DNA from: an uncultured Eubacteriales bacterium
Lineage (GTDB): Bacteria; Bacillota; Clostridia; Oscillospirales; Acutalibacteraceae
DNA length: 64,000 bases
NCBI GenBank assembly: GCA_934489895.1
Contig: CAKSST010000006.1
Coordinates: 1 to 64,000 of the forward strand
Direction: 5' to 3'
Shown here: piece after piece, positions 1 through 9,100 of the stretch
Numbering within the stretch: the first letter of the stretch is position 1
Layout: each line of letters opens with the position of its first letter
Translations under genes and position numbers: made by a program
The notes under the pieces: model-generated
Told to the model about the DNA's origin: nothing
The model's database searches: none
The model's input: the letters and a program-made list of their open reading frames with translations, nothing else

Positions 1-789
1 TTTTACAACCACGTTCTCCGCAATAAGAAAGACAACACGTGGTATGCGAAACGCCGTGAAGAACTACGGCTTCGCATACAGGAGATCTACGACGAAAGCA
101 ATCAGATTTTTGGTGCTGCCAAAATTGCGGCAGTTATGAAAAGTGAAGGATTCAAAGTCAGTAACGAAATGGTGCGCACGCTTATGCGTGATATGGGGTT
201 AGTCAGCATTCGTCAGTCGGCGAAGAAATTATACGAGGACGAAGGCCGCAAATACAAAAACCACCTTAACCAAGAGTTTGACACGTGCAAACCGAACGAA
301 GTGTGGGTTAGTGATGTTACCTATTTTAAGTACGGCGAAAACGCTTATTATATTTGCGTGATTATCGACCTGTTCTCCCGTATGGTCGTGGGTTATAAAA
401 TTGGAAAGACCAACAGCACGCAGCTTGTAAAATCGACTTTTCAGATCGCTTATAAAGCACGCCAACCGGATTCAAGTTTGATCTTCCACACCGATCGTAG
501 CGGTAACTACCGTTCCAAAGCGATGAACGACTATATGCGGTCACTGCACATCACGCACTCTTTTTCACGGGCTCACGTGCCGTACGACAATTCTGTAATG
601 GAATCGTTCTTTGCTTCCTTGAAGCGCGAGGAATTGTATCGCACGAAGTATCGTTCAGAAGCAGACTTCCGAAGTGCGGTGGACAAGTACATAATTTTCT
701 ACAATACAAAACGTCCGCACAGGAAACTGCAATACAAGACTCCCGAACAAAAGGAAGAGGAATACGCCTTGAAATTAGGGGATTTATGA
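1..789 (+). CDS. IS3-family transposase OrfB (5' end outside window)
   Basis: DDE integrase-type transposase that cuts and joins insertion-sequence ends. The reading frame is open back to base 1, so the gene begins upstream; an internal ATG at 136 would give only 217 residues. The visible protein has the end of an HTH_21-type region (IFGAAKIAAVMKSEG) followed by an rve/RNase H-fold core. The first catalytic Asp is in VWVSDVTYF, the second in HTDRSGNY (usual form HSDQGxxY) and the Glu in DNSVMESFFASLKRE, with the typical C-terminal YNTKRPHRKLQYKTPEQ. All three acidic residues are present, so it may be active. OrfA, the frameshift window and the left end are not visible. I could not identify the right terminal inverted repeat in the 140 bases after the stop. 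Confidence 0.9.
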   Translation, partial: FYNHVLRNKKDNTWYAKRREELRLRIQEIYDESNQIFGAAKIAAVMKSEGFKVSNEMVRTLMRDMGLVSIRQSAKKLYEDEGRKYKNHLNQEFDTCKPNEVWVSDVTYFKYGENAYYICVIIDLFSRMVVGYKIGKTNSTQLVKSTFQIAYKARQPDSSLIFHTDRSGNYRSKAMNDYMRSLHITHSFSRAHVPYDNSVMESFFASLKREELYRTKYRSEADFRSAVDKYIIFYNTKRPHRKLQYKTPEQKEEEYALKLGDL

Positions 790-929
790 GACACGTGCAG
801 ATAGACTGATAGGTTCGAAAAGGTTTGCTTTTTAATCTTCTAATTGCCGAATTTCAGTTTTTCTGTTTTTAGTCCAGCTGGCAAAAAGAAAATGCGACTT
901 CGAAAAGCCGCATAAATACTGGGTTTTAT

Positions 930-979
930 AATAAAAACACCATTGAGTCTGAACTTGAGGGTTCAGATTTCAATGGTGT
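930..979 (-). terminator. Intrinsic terminator of the tRNA-Ser gene
   Basis: Reading the minus strand just after the tRNA 3' end, ten-base arms (937-946 and 970-979, ACACCATTGA/TCAATGGTGT) plus an inner CTGAAC/GTTCAG pairing form a long hairpin. A TTTTTATTATAAAA tract follows. It fits rho-independent termination of the tRNA transcript. A smaller hairpin (891-912, ATGCG...CGCAT) lies between this and the transposase. Confidence 0.8.
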
Positions 980-986
980 CTTTATA

Positions 987-1078
987 TGGCGGAGAGAGAG
1001 GGATTCGAACCCTCGAGACGTTATTAACGCCTACACGATTTCCAATCGTGCGCCTTAGGCCAGCTCAGCCATCTCTCC
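987..1078 (-). tRNA. tRNA-Ser (anticodon GGA)
   Basis: The minus strand folds as a class II tRNA. The acceptor arm is GGAGAGA/TCTCTCC with discriminator G and encoded CCA at 987-989. The D arm is TGGCTGAGCTGGCCTAAGGC, and the anticodon stem CACGATT/AATCGTG encloses the GGA anticodon. A long variable arm (GGCGTTAATAACGTC) and a GGTTCGAATCC T-loop follow. The long variable arm and the anticodon both indicate serine, reading UCC and UCU. Confidence 0.97.
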
Positions 1079-1245
1079 ATACACAATATAAATGCGTGCC
1101 AAAACTTATCATCTCGGCTCGCTCGAGTAACATTATACTTGCACATATCAAAAAAATCAAGCACTTTTTGTGCTTATTGGCAACAATATTTTTATAATGT
1201 CATCAAATTTTTATATTATTCTTTTTTAATAGTTGTAAGTTTTTG

Positions 1246-1274
1246 TTGACATTAGGCTCATTTCGAGAGATAAT
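1246..1274 (+). promoter_or_regulatory. Promoter of the rsmD-coaD operon
   Basis: TTGACA (1246-1251), 17-base spacer, GATAAT (1269-1274), followed by an AAGGTGG ribosome site and the rsmD ATG at 1298. Near-consensus sigma-70/SigA promoter. Confidence 0.8.
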
Positions 1275-1297
1275 ATATATAAATAAGGTGGAATATT

Positions 1298-1840
1298 ATG
1301 AGAGTTATTACAGGTTCTGCGCGCGGCATTAAGCTTTTATCCCCAGAAGGTATGGATGTACGCCCTACAACAGATAAAGTTAAAGAGTCTATTTTTAATA
1401 TTATTCAATTTGACATTGAAGGCTCTCGCGTGCTTGACCTTTTTGCAGGCTCAGGTCAACTGGGTATTGAAGCATTAAGCCGCGGCGCGCAAAATGCGGT
1501 TTTTGTCGATTCTGCACGCAAGAGCATTGATCTTGCCAAAAAAAATCTTGAGCACACCCGCCTTAGCGACAAAGCAAAGCTGATTTGTTCTGACTATGCC
1601 TTATTTTTACAGGGCTGCAGCGATACCTTTGATGTTATATTTCTCGACCCGCCTTATAACACCGCAATTTTACAGCGCGCAATAAACGGCGTTGATAAAA
1701 TATTAAGTCCTTACGGCATAATTGTTTGTGAGCACGGTACTGACGAAACAGTAACCCCGCCCAACGACATCTATACAATAAAAAGCTATAAATACGGTAA
1801 AATAACCCTTACCGTTTTAAGAAAGCAGGCAAAGGAATAA
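1298..1840 (+). CDS. rsmD: 16S rRNA (guanine(966)-N(2))-methyltransferase RsmD
   Basis: SAM-dependent N2-methylation of G966 of 16S rRNA during 30S assembly. The 180-residue length matches the family. Motif I is LDLFAGSG at residues 46-53 and the N-methyltransferase motif IV DPPYN is at 117-121. The N-terminal MRVITGSARGIKL is typical. The start is supported by AAGGTGG six bases upstream and by the promoter at 1246. Its stop overlaps the coaD start (TAATG), and rsmD-coaD is a widespread gene pair in Firmicutes. Confidence 0.95.
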   Translation: MRVITGSARGIKLLSPEGMDVRPTTDKVKESIFNIIQFDIEGSRVLDLFAGSGQLGIEALSRGAQNAVFVDSARKSIDLAKKNLEHTRLSDKAKLICSDYALFLQGCSDTFDVIFLDPPYNTAILQRAINGVDKILSPYGIIVCEHGTDETVTPPNDIYTIKSYKYGKITLTVLRKQAKE

Positions 1841-2340
1841 TGAAACAATCTATCGCCATTTGTCCCGGCAGTTTTGACCCCGTAACAGTAGGCCACCTTG
1901 ATATTATAAGCCGTGCCGCCAAGATGTTTGACCGTTTGATTGTAGTTATTTTACCCAACAAAAGCAAAACAAAACAAAGCTTTACAGTTGAAGAGCGTAT
2001 TAATTTTTTAAAAACCGCTACGGCAGAGATTGACAATGTTTCCATAGACTATTACGAAGGACTGCTTGCTGATTACGCCTCAAAGGTAAACGCAAGTGCC
2101 ATTGTAAAAGGTCTGCGCGCCATGTCCGACTTTGAGTATGAGTTCCAGATGGCGCTTACCAATAAACAACTTAATCCCGATGTTGAAACGATCTTTTTAA
2201 CCACAAACGCTAAGTATATGTACTTAAGCTCGAGCGTTGTGCGCGAGGTTGCGTCACACGGCGGCAATATTTCGGACTTTGTGCCCGCTTGCATTCAGGA
2301 TGAAATAACAAATAGATTACACAGAAAGGTTGAAAAATAA
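1840..2340 (+). CDS. coaD: Pantetheine-phosphate adenylyltransferase
   Basis: Transfers AMP from ATP to 4'-phosphopantetheine, the penultimate step of coenzyme A synthesis. The nucleotidyltransferase T-x-G-H signature is residues 16-19 in CPGSFDPVTVGHL, and the C-terminal SSSVVREVA corresponds to the family ISSTxVR motif. The 166-residue length is normal. It overlaps rsmD upstream and the next coiled-coil gene downstream by one base each (TAATG), so the three genes are translationally coupled. Confidence 0.96.
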   Translation: MKQSIAICPGSFDPVTVGHLDIISRAAKMFDRLIVVILPNKSKTKQSFTVEERINFLKTATAEIDNVSIDYYEGLLADYASKVNASAIVKGLRAMSDFEYEFQMALTNKQLNPDVETIFLTTNAKYMYLSSSVVREVASHGGNISDFVPACIQDEITNRLHRKVEK

Positions 2341-2798
2341 TGATGACTATTGACGAATTATTGGAGCAATTAGACGAAATAATGGACAGCGGTATTAAAA
2401 TTCCCGGCAAAAAGACAGTTATCGATGTTGAAAAATTACGTAATGTTGTTGACGAAATCCGTCTTAATATGCCCGCAGAGGTAAAACAAGCAAGAAGCAT
2501 TGTTGCTGACCGTGCTGACATTATCACAAACGCACGCCGCGAGGCTGACAGTATTATTCGCACCGCTGAAGAGCGCGCAAAGGCTATCGTTGCTCAGGAA
2601 GAAATAACCGTAAGAGCACAGCAAAAGGCTCAGGAGATTATTACCAATGCTCAGACCAAGAGCCGAGAAATGCGCAAAGCCGCTCAAGACTTTGTTGACG
2701 ATATTATGCGTCGTACAGATGAAGGCCTTACCGCAAACTTAGCAGAGGTTAGAAAAACCCGCGCATCATTAAAACAGCATATGCCTTCTAACAACTAA
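2340..2798 (+). CDS. Conserved coiled-coil protein of unknown function, coaD neighbour
   Basis: A 152-residue, highly charged, almost entirely helical protein. A short N-terminal segment (TIDELLEQLDEIMDSG) precedes a long Ala/Arg/Glu-rich stretch from about residue 50 to 130. The repeats there (READSIIRTAEERAKAIV, AQQKAQEIITNAQTK) resemble the b-subunit stalk of ATP synthase or DivIVA-like filaments. No membrane segment or signal peptide is present. Homologues are often labelled only as ATPase or hypothetical next to coaD in Clostridia, from memory. Coupling to coaD is clear; function is not. A scaffold or envelope-associated role is speculation. Confidence 0.75.
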   Translation: MMTIDELLEQLDEIMDSGIKIPGKKTVIDVEKLRNVVDEIRLNMPAEVKQARSIVADRADIITNARREADSIIRTAEERAKAIVAQEEITVRAQQKAQEIITNAQTKSREMRKAAQDFVDDIMRRTDEGLTANLAEVRKTRASLKQHMPSNN

Positions 2799-2814
2799 TA
2801 TATGCCATTATTGT

Positions 2815-2857
2815 CAGCGACCGCAATTATATTTTATAAAGGCGGTCGCTGTATTTT
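2815..2857 (+). terminator. Terminator of the rsmD-coaD operon
   Basis: CAGCGACCGC (2815-2824) and GCGGTCGCTG (2842-2851) form a ten-base stem followed by TATTTTTAA. Confidence 0.9.
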
Positions 2858-2876
2858 TAATTAGGAAGAACTATTT

Positions 2877-4020
2877 ATGTCAGATGTATTTATAGTACCC
2901 TGCCCCGACTATAAAGAGCAAACTGTAACGGCCGCTATGCGCGAGATAATCTAAAAATCAGACGCTTTAAGTTTTGTACAGCCGGGCATGAAAATTGTTA
3001 TAAAAGCAAACCTTGTAACGTTATTTAAGCCCGAAGCCGCTGCTACCACTCATCCGCAGTTGCTTTGCGCTTTGACAAAGGAGCTTATTGCGCGTGGCGC
3101 AAGCGTTGTTATAGGTGATAGCCCCGGCGGTCTTTATAACGCTGTATTTTTGCGCAAAGTATATTCCCTTTGCGGCATAAACGCAGTGCTTGATTGCGGC
3201 GGAGAGCTTAATTTTGATTTTTCGCAGAAAAAAGCCAAGTTTACCGATGCCGCTGTTTTAAAAGATTTTGAATATACCGCTTATCTTGATAACTGCGATG
3301 CAATAATAAACTTTTGCAAGCTGAAAACACACGGTATGATGGGTATGTCTGCCGCTGTTAAGAATATGTTCGGCGCCATCACCGGCATCTTCAAGCCCGA
3401 GTATCATATGCGCTTTCCAAACCACCCCGCCTTTGCAGATATGCTTGTTGACCTTAACGAGTATTTTAAGCCTGTTTACACATTTGTTGACGGTATGGAG
3501 GGCAACGGTCCCACAAAGGGTACTCCCCGCCATATAGGCGCCCTGCTTTGCGCGGCTTCCCCTTATAAGTTAGATTTAGCCTGCACAAAAATCATAAACA
3601 TTCCCTACGATAACGTACCCACTCTTGCAGCTGCTGCAAAACGCGGTCTTGCACCCGACAGTGCTGATAAAATTATGGTTGACGGCGATATTGATTGCTT
3701 TGTAATGTAAGACTTTAAGCTTGTAACCGATAATAAGGATATCCGCTTTAGCAGCAAGGGCAACTTTATGCCTTGCTTTGTGGGTTTTCTTACAAGAACC
3801 TTTTTTGCAAAACCGCCTGCAGCTTGAACAAACAGAGTGTATCGGTTGCGGCAAATGTGCTGAAATTTGTTCTGCAAAAGCAATAAAAATTAAGAATAAA
3901 AAAGCGGTTATTAACCGCAAAAAATGTATACGCTGCTTCTGCTGTCAGAAATTTTGTCCCGTTGGTGCTATGAAAGTACAGCGTACCGCCATAACAAAGT
4001 TCATTAATAAAGAGCACTAA
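2877..4020 (+). pseudogene. DUF362-family iron-sulfur protein, disrupted
   Basis: DUF362 proteins with a C-terminal 2x[4Fe-4S] ferredoxin domain are found in many anaerobes; their role is uncertain. Translation from ATG 2877 (ribosome site AGGAAG) gives MSDVFIVPCPDY and then meets TAA at 2952. The same frame resumes with family-typical sequence (MKIVIKANLVTLFKPE, IGDSPGGLYN, NFCKLKTHGMMGMSAAVKNMFG) and meets a second TAA at 3708. It continues through CFVGFLTRTFFAKPP and then requires a shift near 3815-3827 to join a ferredoxin tail with two clusters (CIGCGKCAEIC and CIRCFCCQKFCPVG). There are thus two nonsense codons and one frameshift; all pieces align in family order. A decayed gene or sequence error is more likely than two separate genes. 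Confidence 0.82.
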
Positions 4021-4090
4021 AATTTTGTACTTTATTAATATAACAATTTATGTTATAATGTAATAAATATTATTTTAGGAGTATTATTCT

Positions 4091-5755
4091 ATGCTTACTG
4101 ATATTGAAATTGCGCGCAGCGTTACCCCCCGTCTTATAGCCGATGTTGCGGCCGACTTAGGTATCGATGCGGATAATTTAGAACTTTACGGTAAATATAA
4201 AGCCAAAATAAGTGAAGATTACATAAAAAGCGTTTCAACTAAAGCGGACGGTAAGCTTGTGCTTGTTACCGCCATAAACCCCACCCCAGCAGGTGAAGGC
4301 AAAACCACCACCACCGTCGGCTTGGGACAGGCAATGAAAAAAATAGGCAAAAGTGCTGTTATTGCACTGCGTGAGCCGTCACTCGGTCCGGTTTTCGGTA
4401 TAAAAGGCGGCGCCGCAGGCGGCGGATATTCACAGGCTATTCCCATGGAGGATATTAACCTGCATTTTACCGGAGATATGCACGCTATCACCTCTGCAAA
4501 CAACCTGCTTTGCGCTCTGATTGATAACCATATCCATCAGGGCAACGCTTTAGGTATTGATACAGGCAGGGTTGTAATAAAGCGCTGTCTTGATATTAAC
4601 GACCGCGCTCTGCGTGAAACGATTATTGCCCTTGGCGGCAGAGCAAACGGCACCGTAAGACAGGACGGCTTTGTTATAACCGTTGCAAGTGAAATTATGG
4701 CTATCCTTTGCCTTTGCAAAGACCTTGGTGATTTAAAACAAAGGCTTGGCAATATCCTTGTGGCATATAAAACTGACGGCACACCCGTTTTTGCAAAAAA
4801 CCTTGATGCTGAGGGCTCACTTGCCGTCTTGCTCAAGGACGCAATAAAGCCCAACCTTGTACAAACCCTTGAGGGTACTCCCGTATTTATGCACGGCGGT
4901 CCCTTTGCAAATATTGCGCACGGCTGTAACTCTATACGCGCAACAAAATTAGCATTAAAATGCGCTGATTATTGTATTACAGAAGCTGGCTTCGGCTCAG
5001 ACCTCGGCGCTGAAAAATTTCTTGATATCAAATGCCGTATAGCAGGGCTTGCGCCGTCTGCAATAGTAATTGTTGCCACCGCGCGAGCACTTAAATATAA
5101 CGGCGGCATTAAAAAGGAAGATACTTCAAAAGAAAACCTCGACGCATTGAAGCTTGGTCTTGTAAACTTAAGCGCTCATGTTGATAATATGAAAAAATAC
5201 GGTGTTCCCGTTGTGGTTGCAATCAACCGCTTCGGCACCGATACTGATGCGGAGCTTGATTTAATTGCACAGCATTGCCGCAATCTTGGCGCGCAGTTTG
5301 CTCTGTCCGATGTATTTGCAAAGGGCGGCGACGGCGGTATTGAGCTTGCAAACGCTGTTGTTGAAGCTTGCGAAAAACCTTCCGATTTCAAATATATATA
5401 TGATGCGAAACTTTCTATAAAAGAAAAAATTGAAGCAATAGCCAAAAATATTTACGGCGCAGACGGTGTTGATTACCTGCCTTCCGCAAATAAAAATATT
5501 GCTCTTATTGAAGAAATGGCAAAAAATATGCCTGTCTGCATTGCAAAAACACAGTATTCACTTTCTGATAATGCCGCTTTGCTTGGCAGACCGCAAAATT
5601 TTAGAATAACCATCAAGGATGTTAATCTATCCAACGGCGCAGGCTTTGTTGTAGCACTTGCCGGTAATATAATGACAATGCCCGGCTTGCCCAAAGTGCC
5701 TGCCGCAAATAATATTGATGTTTCACTTGATGGAACAATAACGGGGCTTTTTTAA
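4091..5755 (+). CDS. fhs: Formate--tetrahydrofolate ligase
   Basis: ATP-dependent formylation of tetrahydrofolate to 10-formyl-THF, feeding purine synthesis (PurN and PurH in this window) or acetogenic one-carbon flow. The 554-residue length is normal. The P-loop-like TPAGEGKTT is residues 65-73, followed by [14 protein letters not shown] and the [22 protein letters not shown] signature. The start has AGGAG at 4077-4081. A TATAAT at 4054-4059 gives a likely -10 with a poor -35. The stop overlaps tsaE (TAATG). Confidence 0.98.
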   Translation: MLTDIEIARSVTPRLIADVAADLGIDADNLELYGKYKAKISEDYIKSVSTKADGKLVLVTAINPTPAGEGKTTTTVGLGQAMKKIGKSAVIALREPSLGPVFGIKGGAAGGGYSQAIPMEDINLHFTGDMHAITSANNLLCALIDNHIHQGNALGIDTGRVVIKRCLDINDRALRETIIALGGRANGTVRQDGFVITVASEIMAILCLCKDLGDLKQRLGNILVAYKTDGTPVFAKNLDAEGSLAVLLKDAIKPNLVQTLEGTPVFMHGGPFANIAHGCNSIRATKLALKCADYCITEAGFGSDLGAEKFLDIKCRIAGLAPSAIVIVATARALKYNGGIKKEDTSKENLDALKLGLVNLSAHVDNMKKYGVPVVVAINRFGTDTDAELDLIAQHCRNLGAQFALSDVFAKGGDGGIELANAVVEACEKPSDFKYIYDAKLSIKEKIEAIAKNIYGADGVDYLPSANKNIALIEEMAKNMPVCIAKTQYSLSDNAALLGRPQNFRITIKDVNLSNGAGFVVALAGNIMTMPGLPKVPAANNIDVSLDGTITGLF

Positions 5756-6183
5756 TGATTAAGGAATATATCACAAAAAGTGAAAAAGAAACCGAAGCTT
5801 TAGGAGAACAGCTTGCAAAAACACTTGAAGGCGGCACAACCGTTGCCTTTTTAGGTTCAATGGGTATGGGTAAAACATGCTTTATACGCGGAATTGCTCG
5901 CGGTATGGGTTATACAGGTGAGGTTACCTCCCCCACTTTTTCCCTTGTTAATGAATACTTAGGCGGCAGATTAAATTTATATCATTTTGATATGTACCGC
6001 GTCAGCCATTGGGAAGACCTTTATTCTACAGGTTTTTTTGATTATCTTGAACAGGGCGGCATTCTGCTTGTTGAGTGGAGCGAAAACGTAAAAGCCGCCA
6101 TTCCCAACGATGCACTGTTTATCAACATCGAAAGAATTGATGACACCACCCGCAAAATTACCCTCTGTAAAGGTGAGTTTTAA
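5755..6183 (+). CDS. tsaE: tRNA threonylcarbamoyladenosine biosynthesis ATPase TsaE
   Basis: ATPase partner of TsaB/TsaD in formation of t6A37 on ANN-decoding tRNAs. The Walker A motif GSMGMGKT lies at residues 34-41; SPTFSLVNEY and the C-terminal LLVEWSENV (family form EWxE) are diagnostic. The 142-residue length fits. It overlaps fhs and tsaB by one base on each side, so it is co-transcribed with them. Confidence 0.95.
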   Translation: MIKEYITKSEKETEALGEQLAKTLEGGTTVAFLGSMGMGKTCFIRGIARGMGYTGEVTSPTFSLVNEYLGGRLNLYHFDMYRVSHWEDLYSTGFFDYLEQGGILLVEWSENVKAAIPNDALFINIERIDDTTRKITLCKGEF

Positions 6184-6875
6184 TGAAAATATTAGCTTTT
6201 GAATGCTCAGCAGGTCCTGCCTCCTGTGCCATATGGGAAGACGGTTCACTTTTAGCTACAGGCTTTACGAATGTTAAGCTTACCCATTCCCAGACACTTG
6301 TGCCTATGGCAGACAGCGTGCTGAAAAGCGCAATGCTCACATTAGCAGATATTGACGCCTTTGCAATAGCCTGCGGTCCGGGCTCATTTACAGGGGTTCG
6401 CATTGGCCTTGCAGCTGTAAAGGGCTTGGCACAGCCGCAGAATAAACCCTGTGTTGCGGTTTCAACCCTTGCCGCAATGTCTCGCCGTTTTGCTTGCTTT
6501 GAGGGCACTGTTTGCGCATTAATGGACGCACGGCGCGACCAGTTTTATAACGCGGTATTTACCTGCAAAAACGGCATAGTAACCCGCGTTTGCGAAGACC
6601 GCGCAGCATCTATAGCTGAAATTGAAGATGCTTTAAACTCTCTTTCGGGCAATATAATATTAACGGGTGACGGTGCAAAGCTTTTTTACAGTAAAACGGC
6701 TATTGATAAAAGTCGCCTTACCCTACCCGTTCCTGAGCTTTTATATCAGCACGCAGCAGGTGTCGCTATGGAAGCCGCGGCAAATTATAACCCTGTATCA
6801 GCGCAAAACCTGTTTCCCGTTTATCTGCGTATGTCACAGGCAGAGCGGGAGCTTAAAGAAAAAGGAGATAACTAA
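6183..6875 (+). CDS. tsaB: tRNA threonylcarbamoyladenosine biosynthesis protein TsaB
   Basis: ASKHA-fold, non-catalytic partner that dimerises with TsaD. The N-terminal MKILAFECSAGPASCAI and the core ACGPGSFTGVRIGLAAVKGLA (written here without its last residues: residues 64-83) are family signatures; 230 residues is normal. TsaD is not in the window. It is translationally coupled to tsaE, and rpiB follows after two bases. Confidence 0.94.
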   Translation: MKILAFECSAGPASCAIWEDGSLLATGFTNVKLTHSQTLVPMADSVLKSAMLTLADIDAFAIACGPGSFTGVRIGLAAVKGLAQPQNKPCVAVSTLAAMSRRFACFEGTVCALMDARRDQFYNAVFTCKNGIVTRVCEDRAASIAEIEDALNSLSGNIILTGDGAKLFYSKTAIDKSRLTLPVPELLYQHAAGVAMEAAANYNPVSAQNLFPVYLRMSQAERELKEKGDN

Positions 6876-6877
6876 TT

Positions 6878-7318
6878 ATGAAGATTGCAATCGGTTGTGA
6901 CCACGGCGGTTTTGAAATAAAAAATGAGCTTGTTTCTCACCTTTCAAAACGCAATATTGAATGTGAAGATTTCGGCATTTACGAGCTTGCCCCTATCGAT
7001 TATCCCGATATGGCAAAAGTTGTTGCCGAGGCTGTTCTTTCAGGAAAATGTGACCGCGGCATATTAGTTTGCGGCACCGGTATCGGCATGTCAATTGCGG
7101 CAAACAAAATCAAAGGCATACGTGCCGCTGTATGCAGCGACCATTTTTCAGTAAAATATACCCGCCTGCATAATGACTCAAATATTCTTTGTCTGGGCGG
7201 CAGGGTCATAGGTCCCGGCACAGCCTACGAGCTTGCCGACTTATTTATTGATACTGATTTCTCGCATGGCGAACGCCATCAGAATAGAATAAATAAAATT
7301 GCTGAACTTGAAAAATAA
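6878..7318 (+). CDS. rpiB: Ribose-5-phosphate isomerase B
   Basis: Interconverts ribose 5-phosphate and ribulose 5-phosphate in the pentose phosphate pathway. The RpiB/LacAB fold is shown by IGCDHGGFEIK near the N-terminus, the active-site Cys65 in CGTGIGMSIAANK and the NILCLGGRVIG segment. The 146-residue length is typical. AGGAGA lies nine bases before ATG 6878. It is last in the fhs-tsaE-tsaB-rpiB operon. RpiB paralogues can also be tetrose or allose phosphate isomerases, but nothing in this neighbourhood argues for that. Confidence 0.94.
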   Translation: MKIAIGCDHGGFEIKNELVSHLSKRNIECEDFGIYELAPIDYPDMAKVVAEAVLSGKCDRGILVCGTGIGMSIAANKIKGIRAAVCSDHFSVKYTRLHNDSNILCLGGRVIGPGTAYELADLFIDTDFSHGERHQNRINKIAELEK

Positions 7319-7324
7319 ATATAA

Positions 7325-7415
7325 TAGTGGGAGTGCAATTGCTCTCCCCTACAATGTAATAATATATTAGCATATCAGCAGCATTTTTTAATTATGTGCT
7401 AAAGCGCACAGATTG
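7325..7415. repeat. Degenerate REP-like palindromes
   Basis: A near-perfect palindrome (7329-7348, GGGAG..GCAATTGC..CTCCC) followed by CTACAATG resembles the second hairpin of the REP units at 31907, 32587 and 37500. A GTGC-taaa-GCGCACAGATTG motif near 7398 resembles their first hairpin. This is a weak, diverged copy between rpiB and the terminator; the rest of 7319-7490 shows nothing I can assign. Confidence 0.4.
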
Positions 7416-7490
7416 ATATTCTCTCTTATCAAACTAAAAAAACAAGGCAAGCTTTTTGGCAACGCCGAATGAGGAAGTTTTTCATCAGTT

Positions 7491-7530
7491 AAAAAGGTGT
7501 AACACTTAAAAGAGTGCTACACCTTTTTTT
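7491..7530. terminator. Bidirectional terminator between rpiB and the thioredoxin-like gene
   Basis: GGTGTA-a-CACT / AGTG-c-TACACC (7496-7523) is flanked by AAAAA on the left and TTTTTTT on the right. It can therefore terminate both the rpiB transcript (+) and the converging arsR-permease-thioredoxin transcript (-). Confidence 0.85.
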
Positions 7531-7605
7531 ATTATCTTTGGAAGCTGTACGGACAGTTTCACTGATTGTTACGGTATGCGACATTTCTGCTATCTTTTTT
7601 CATTC

Positions 7606-7980
7606 TTAAAGTTCTAATTTTTGTAATAAATCCACGACTTCATTTACTTTTAACACTTTGCCCATAGCAACAACCGTTTCATTGACAACAAGGGATGGCA
7701 TACTCATAACACCGTATTCCATTACTTTCTGCATATCAGTAATGTATTCCACCTCTACGGAAAGTCCCATATCCTTTACCGCCTGTTTAGCGTTTTCATA
7801 CTGTTCATGGCAGGATTTACAGCCTGCGCCTAACACCTTGATACAGCAAATTCCATTCTCTGCTTCAGGGCAGCAATCATTGCTGACTTCTTCTGCTTCA
7901 CCTTTCGGACAGCCACAACTGTAAGCCGGGGCAGGTGTTTTCTTTTCTTCTTTTTTATTTTCGAAATTAAATAATGCCAT
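7606..7980 (-). CDS. Thioredoxin-fold redox protein with Cys-rich N-terminal extension
   Basis: Small thioredoxin-like protein of the redox-active disulfide protein 2 / Thioredoxin_3 type. The C-terminal 75 residues contain the CxxC motif in VLGAGCKSCHEQYENA, the cis-Pro region MSMPSLVVNE and a final helix. The first 45 residues are an extension with seven cysteines (CGC, CC, CC) that could bind metal or metalloid. It lies 18 bases after a DUF318 permease gene, an arrangement common in ArsR-controlled operons; a role in passing or reducing a thiol-reactive metal or metalloid is inferred. The start ATG at 7980 has AGGAGG upstream. Confidence 0.85.
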   Translation of the reverse strand: MALFNFENKKEEKKTPAPAYSCGCPKGEAEEVSNDCCPEAENGICCIKVLGAGCKSCHEQYENAKQAVKDMGLSVEVEYITDMQKVMEYGVMSMPSLVVNETVVAMGKVLKVNEVVDLLQKLEL

Positions 7981-7998
7981 AACGATAACCTCCTAAAA

Positions 7999-9012
7999 TT
8001 AAACAATTAAATATTGTATTGCGTTGAAAAAATAACCTACAACGATAATACCGACTGTGCATATTGCAATGAAAATGCCGAGCAGTTTTGGCTTAACCGC
8101 TTTGCGAAGCATAATCATTGACGGGAGAGAAAGGGTAGTTACGCCCATCATAAAGGAAAGGACAACACCGAGCAAAGCGCCCTTTGCAAGTAAGGCTTCT
8201 GCAATCGGGATTATGCCGAAAATGTCTGCGTACATCGGTACGCCGGCAATCGTAGCAAGAATTACACCAAATGTATTATTGTTGCCAAGCACTTTCACAA
8301 TGAAATCTTCGGGTATCCAGTTGTGAATAACTGCACCGATACCGACACCGATTAACACATAAGGCGCAACCTTTTTGGCTGTTGAAACGACCTGTTCGCA
8401 AGCATATTTCATACGGTCTTTGAAATGTAATTCTTCCTGCGGAACGTCAACCGAATGACCATTGCGAATAAACTCCTCTACTTGATTTTCAAGATGTAGT
8501 TTTTCAATAAGCATACCGCCAACAACAGCAATCACCATACCAAGTACAACATATATAATTGCAACTTTCCAACCGAAAATACTCATAAGAAGAACAAGAC
8601 TGCCGAGGTCAACCATTGGTGAAGAAATCAAAAAGGATAATGTAACGCCAAGCGGCAAACCTGCACTTGTAAATCCAATAAACAGTGGAATAGAGGAACA
8701 CGAACAGAACGGTGTTACCGTACCAAGTAATGCGGCAATGATATTTGCCCATATTCCGTGAAATCTGCCGAGTATCTTTTTTGTTCTTTCGGGTGGAAAA
8801 TAGCTTTGAATATACGAAATAATAAAAATCAACACGCCGAGCAGTACCATAATTTTTATGGTATCGTAAATAAAGAATTGAATGCTGCCGCCTACTCTGC
8901 TTGCAGTATCTAAACCTCAGGCGTTCAATATAGTTGATATGAACCTGCTCAGCCAACCCATGCCGAGGACTTCGTTTTGAAGAAAGTCCCAACCGCTTTT
9001 GAATGCTTCCAT
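7999..9012 (-). pseudogene. DUF318/ArsP-type permease with in-frame TGA
   Basis: Integral membrane permease of the YraQ/ArsP (DUF318) family, associated with efflux of arsenicals and related compounds. From ATG 9012 (ribosome site AAAGGG) translation gives MEAFKSGWDFLQNEVLGMG, then at codon 32 (8917-8919) a TGA, and then GLDTASRVGGSIQFFIYDTIKIMVLLGVL in the same frame. The remainder is intact, with about eight hydrophobic segments and the family motif TPFCSCSSIP. The expected residue at the TGA is probably Leu (TTA to TGA). Reinitiation at ATG 8850 would give a 283-residue protein lacking the first part. There is no sign of a selenocysteine context. Confidence 0.8.
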
Positions 9013-9100
9013 AAAAAGGCCCTTTCATATAGTTATATTGAAATATATCTATTTGTAATTCCGAATATAAGCCGTGCGAAAAAGCAATGTTTAAACTTTC

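Noticed and set aside
943..1197. 84-residue ORF across the tRNA on the plus strand
   Set aside because: It is antisense to tRNA-Ser and its terminator; no ribosome site or family features.
2952..3710. Treating MKIVIKANLVTL... as a complete 240-residue gene
   Set aside because: In-frame family sequence occurs before the first TAA and after the second, so it is the middle of a broken DUF362 gene.
3778..4020. Stand-alone small ferredoxin gene
   Set aside because: Two [4Fe-4S] motifs are present but the position and preceding sequence match the C-terminal domain of DUF362 proteins with a frameshift, and no ribosome site precedes it.
8917..8919. In-frame TGA in the permease as a selenocysteine or reassigned Trp codon
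   Set aside because: The family does not have Cys or Trp expected there, no SECIS-like hairpin was apparent, and other nearby broken genes use TAA and TAG, so a point mutation is simpler.
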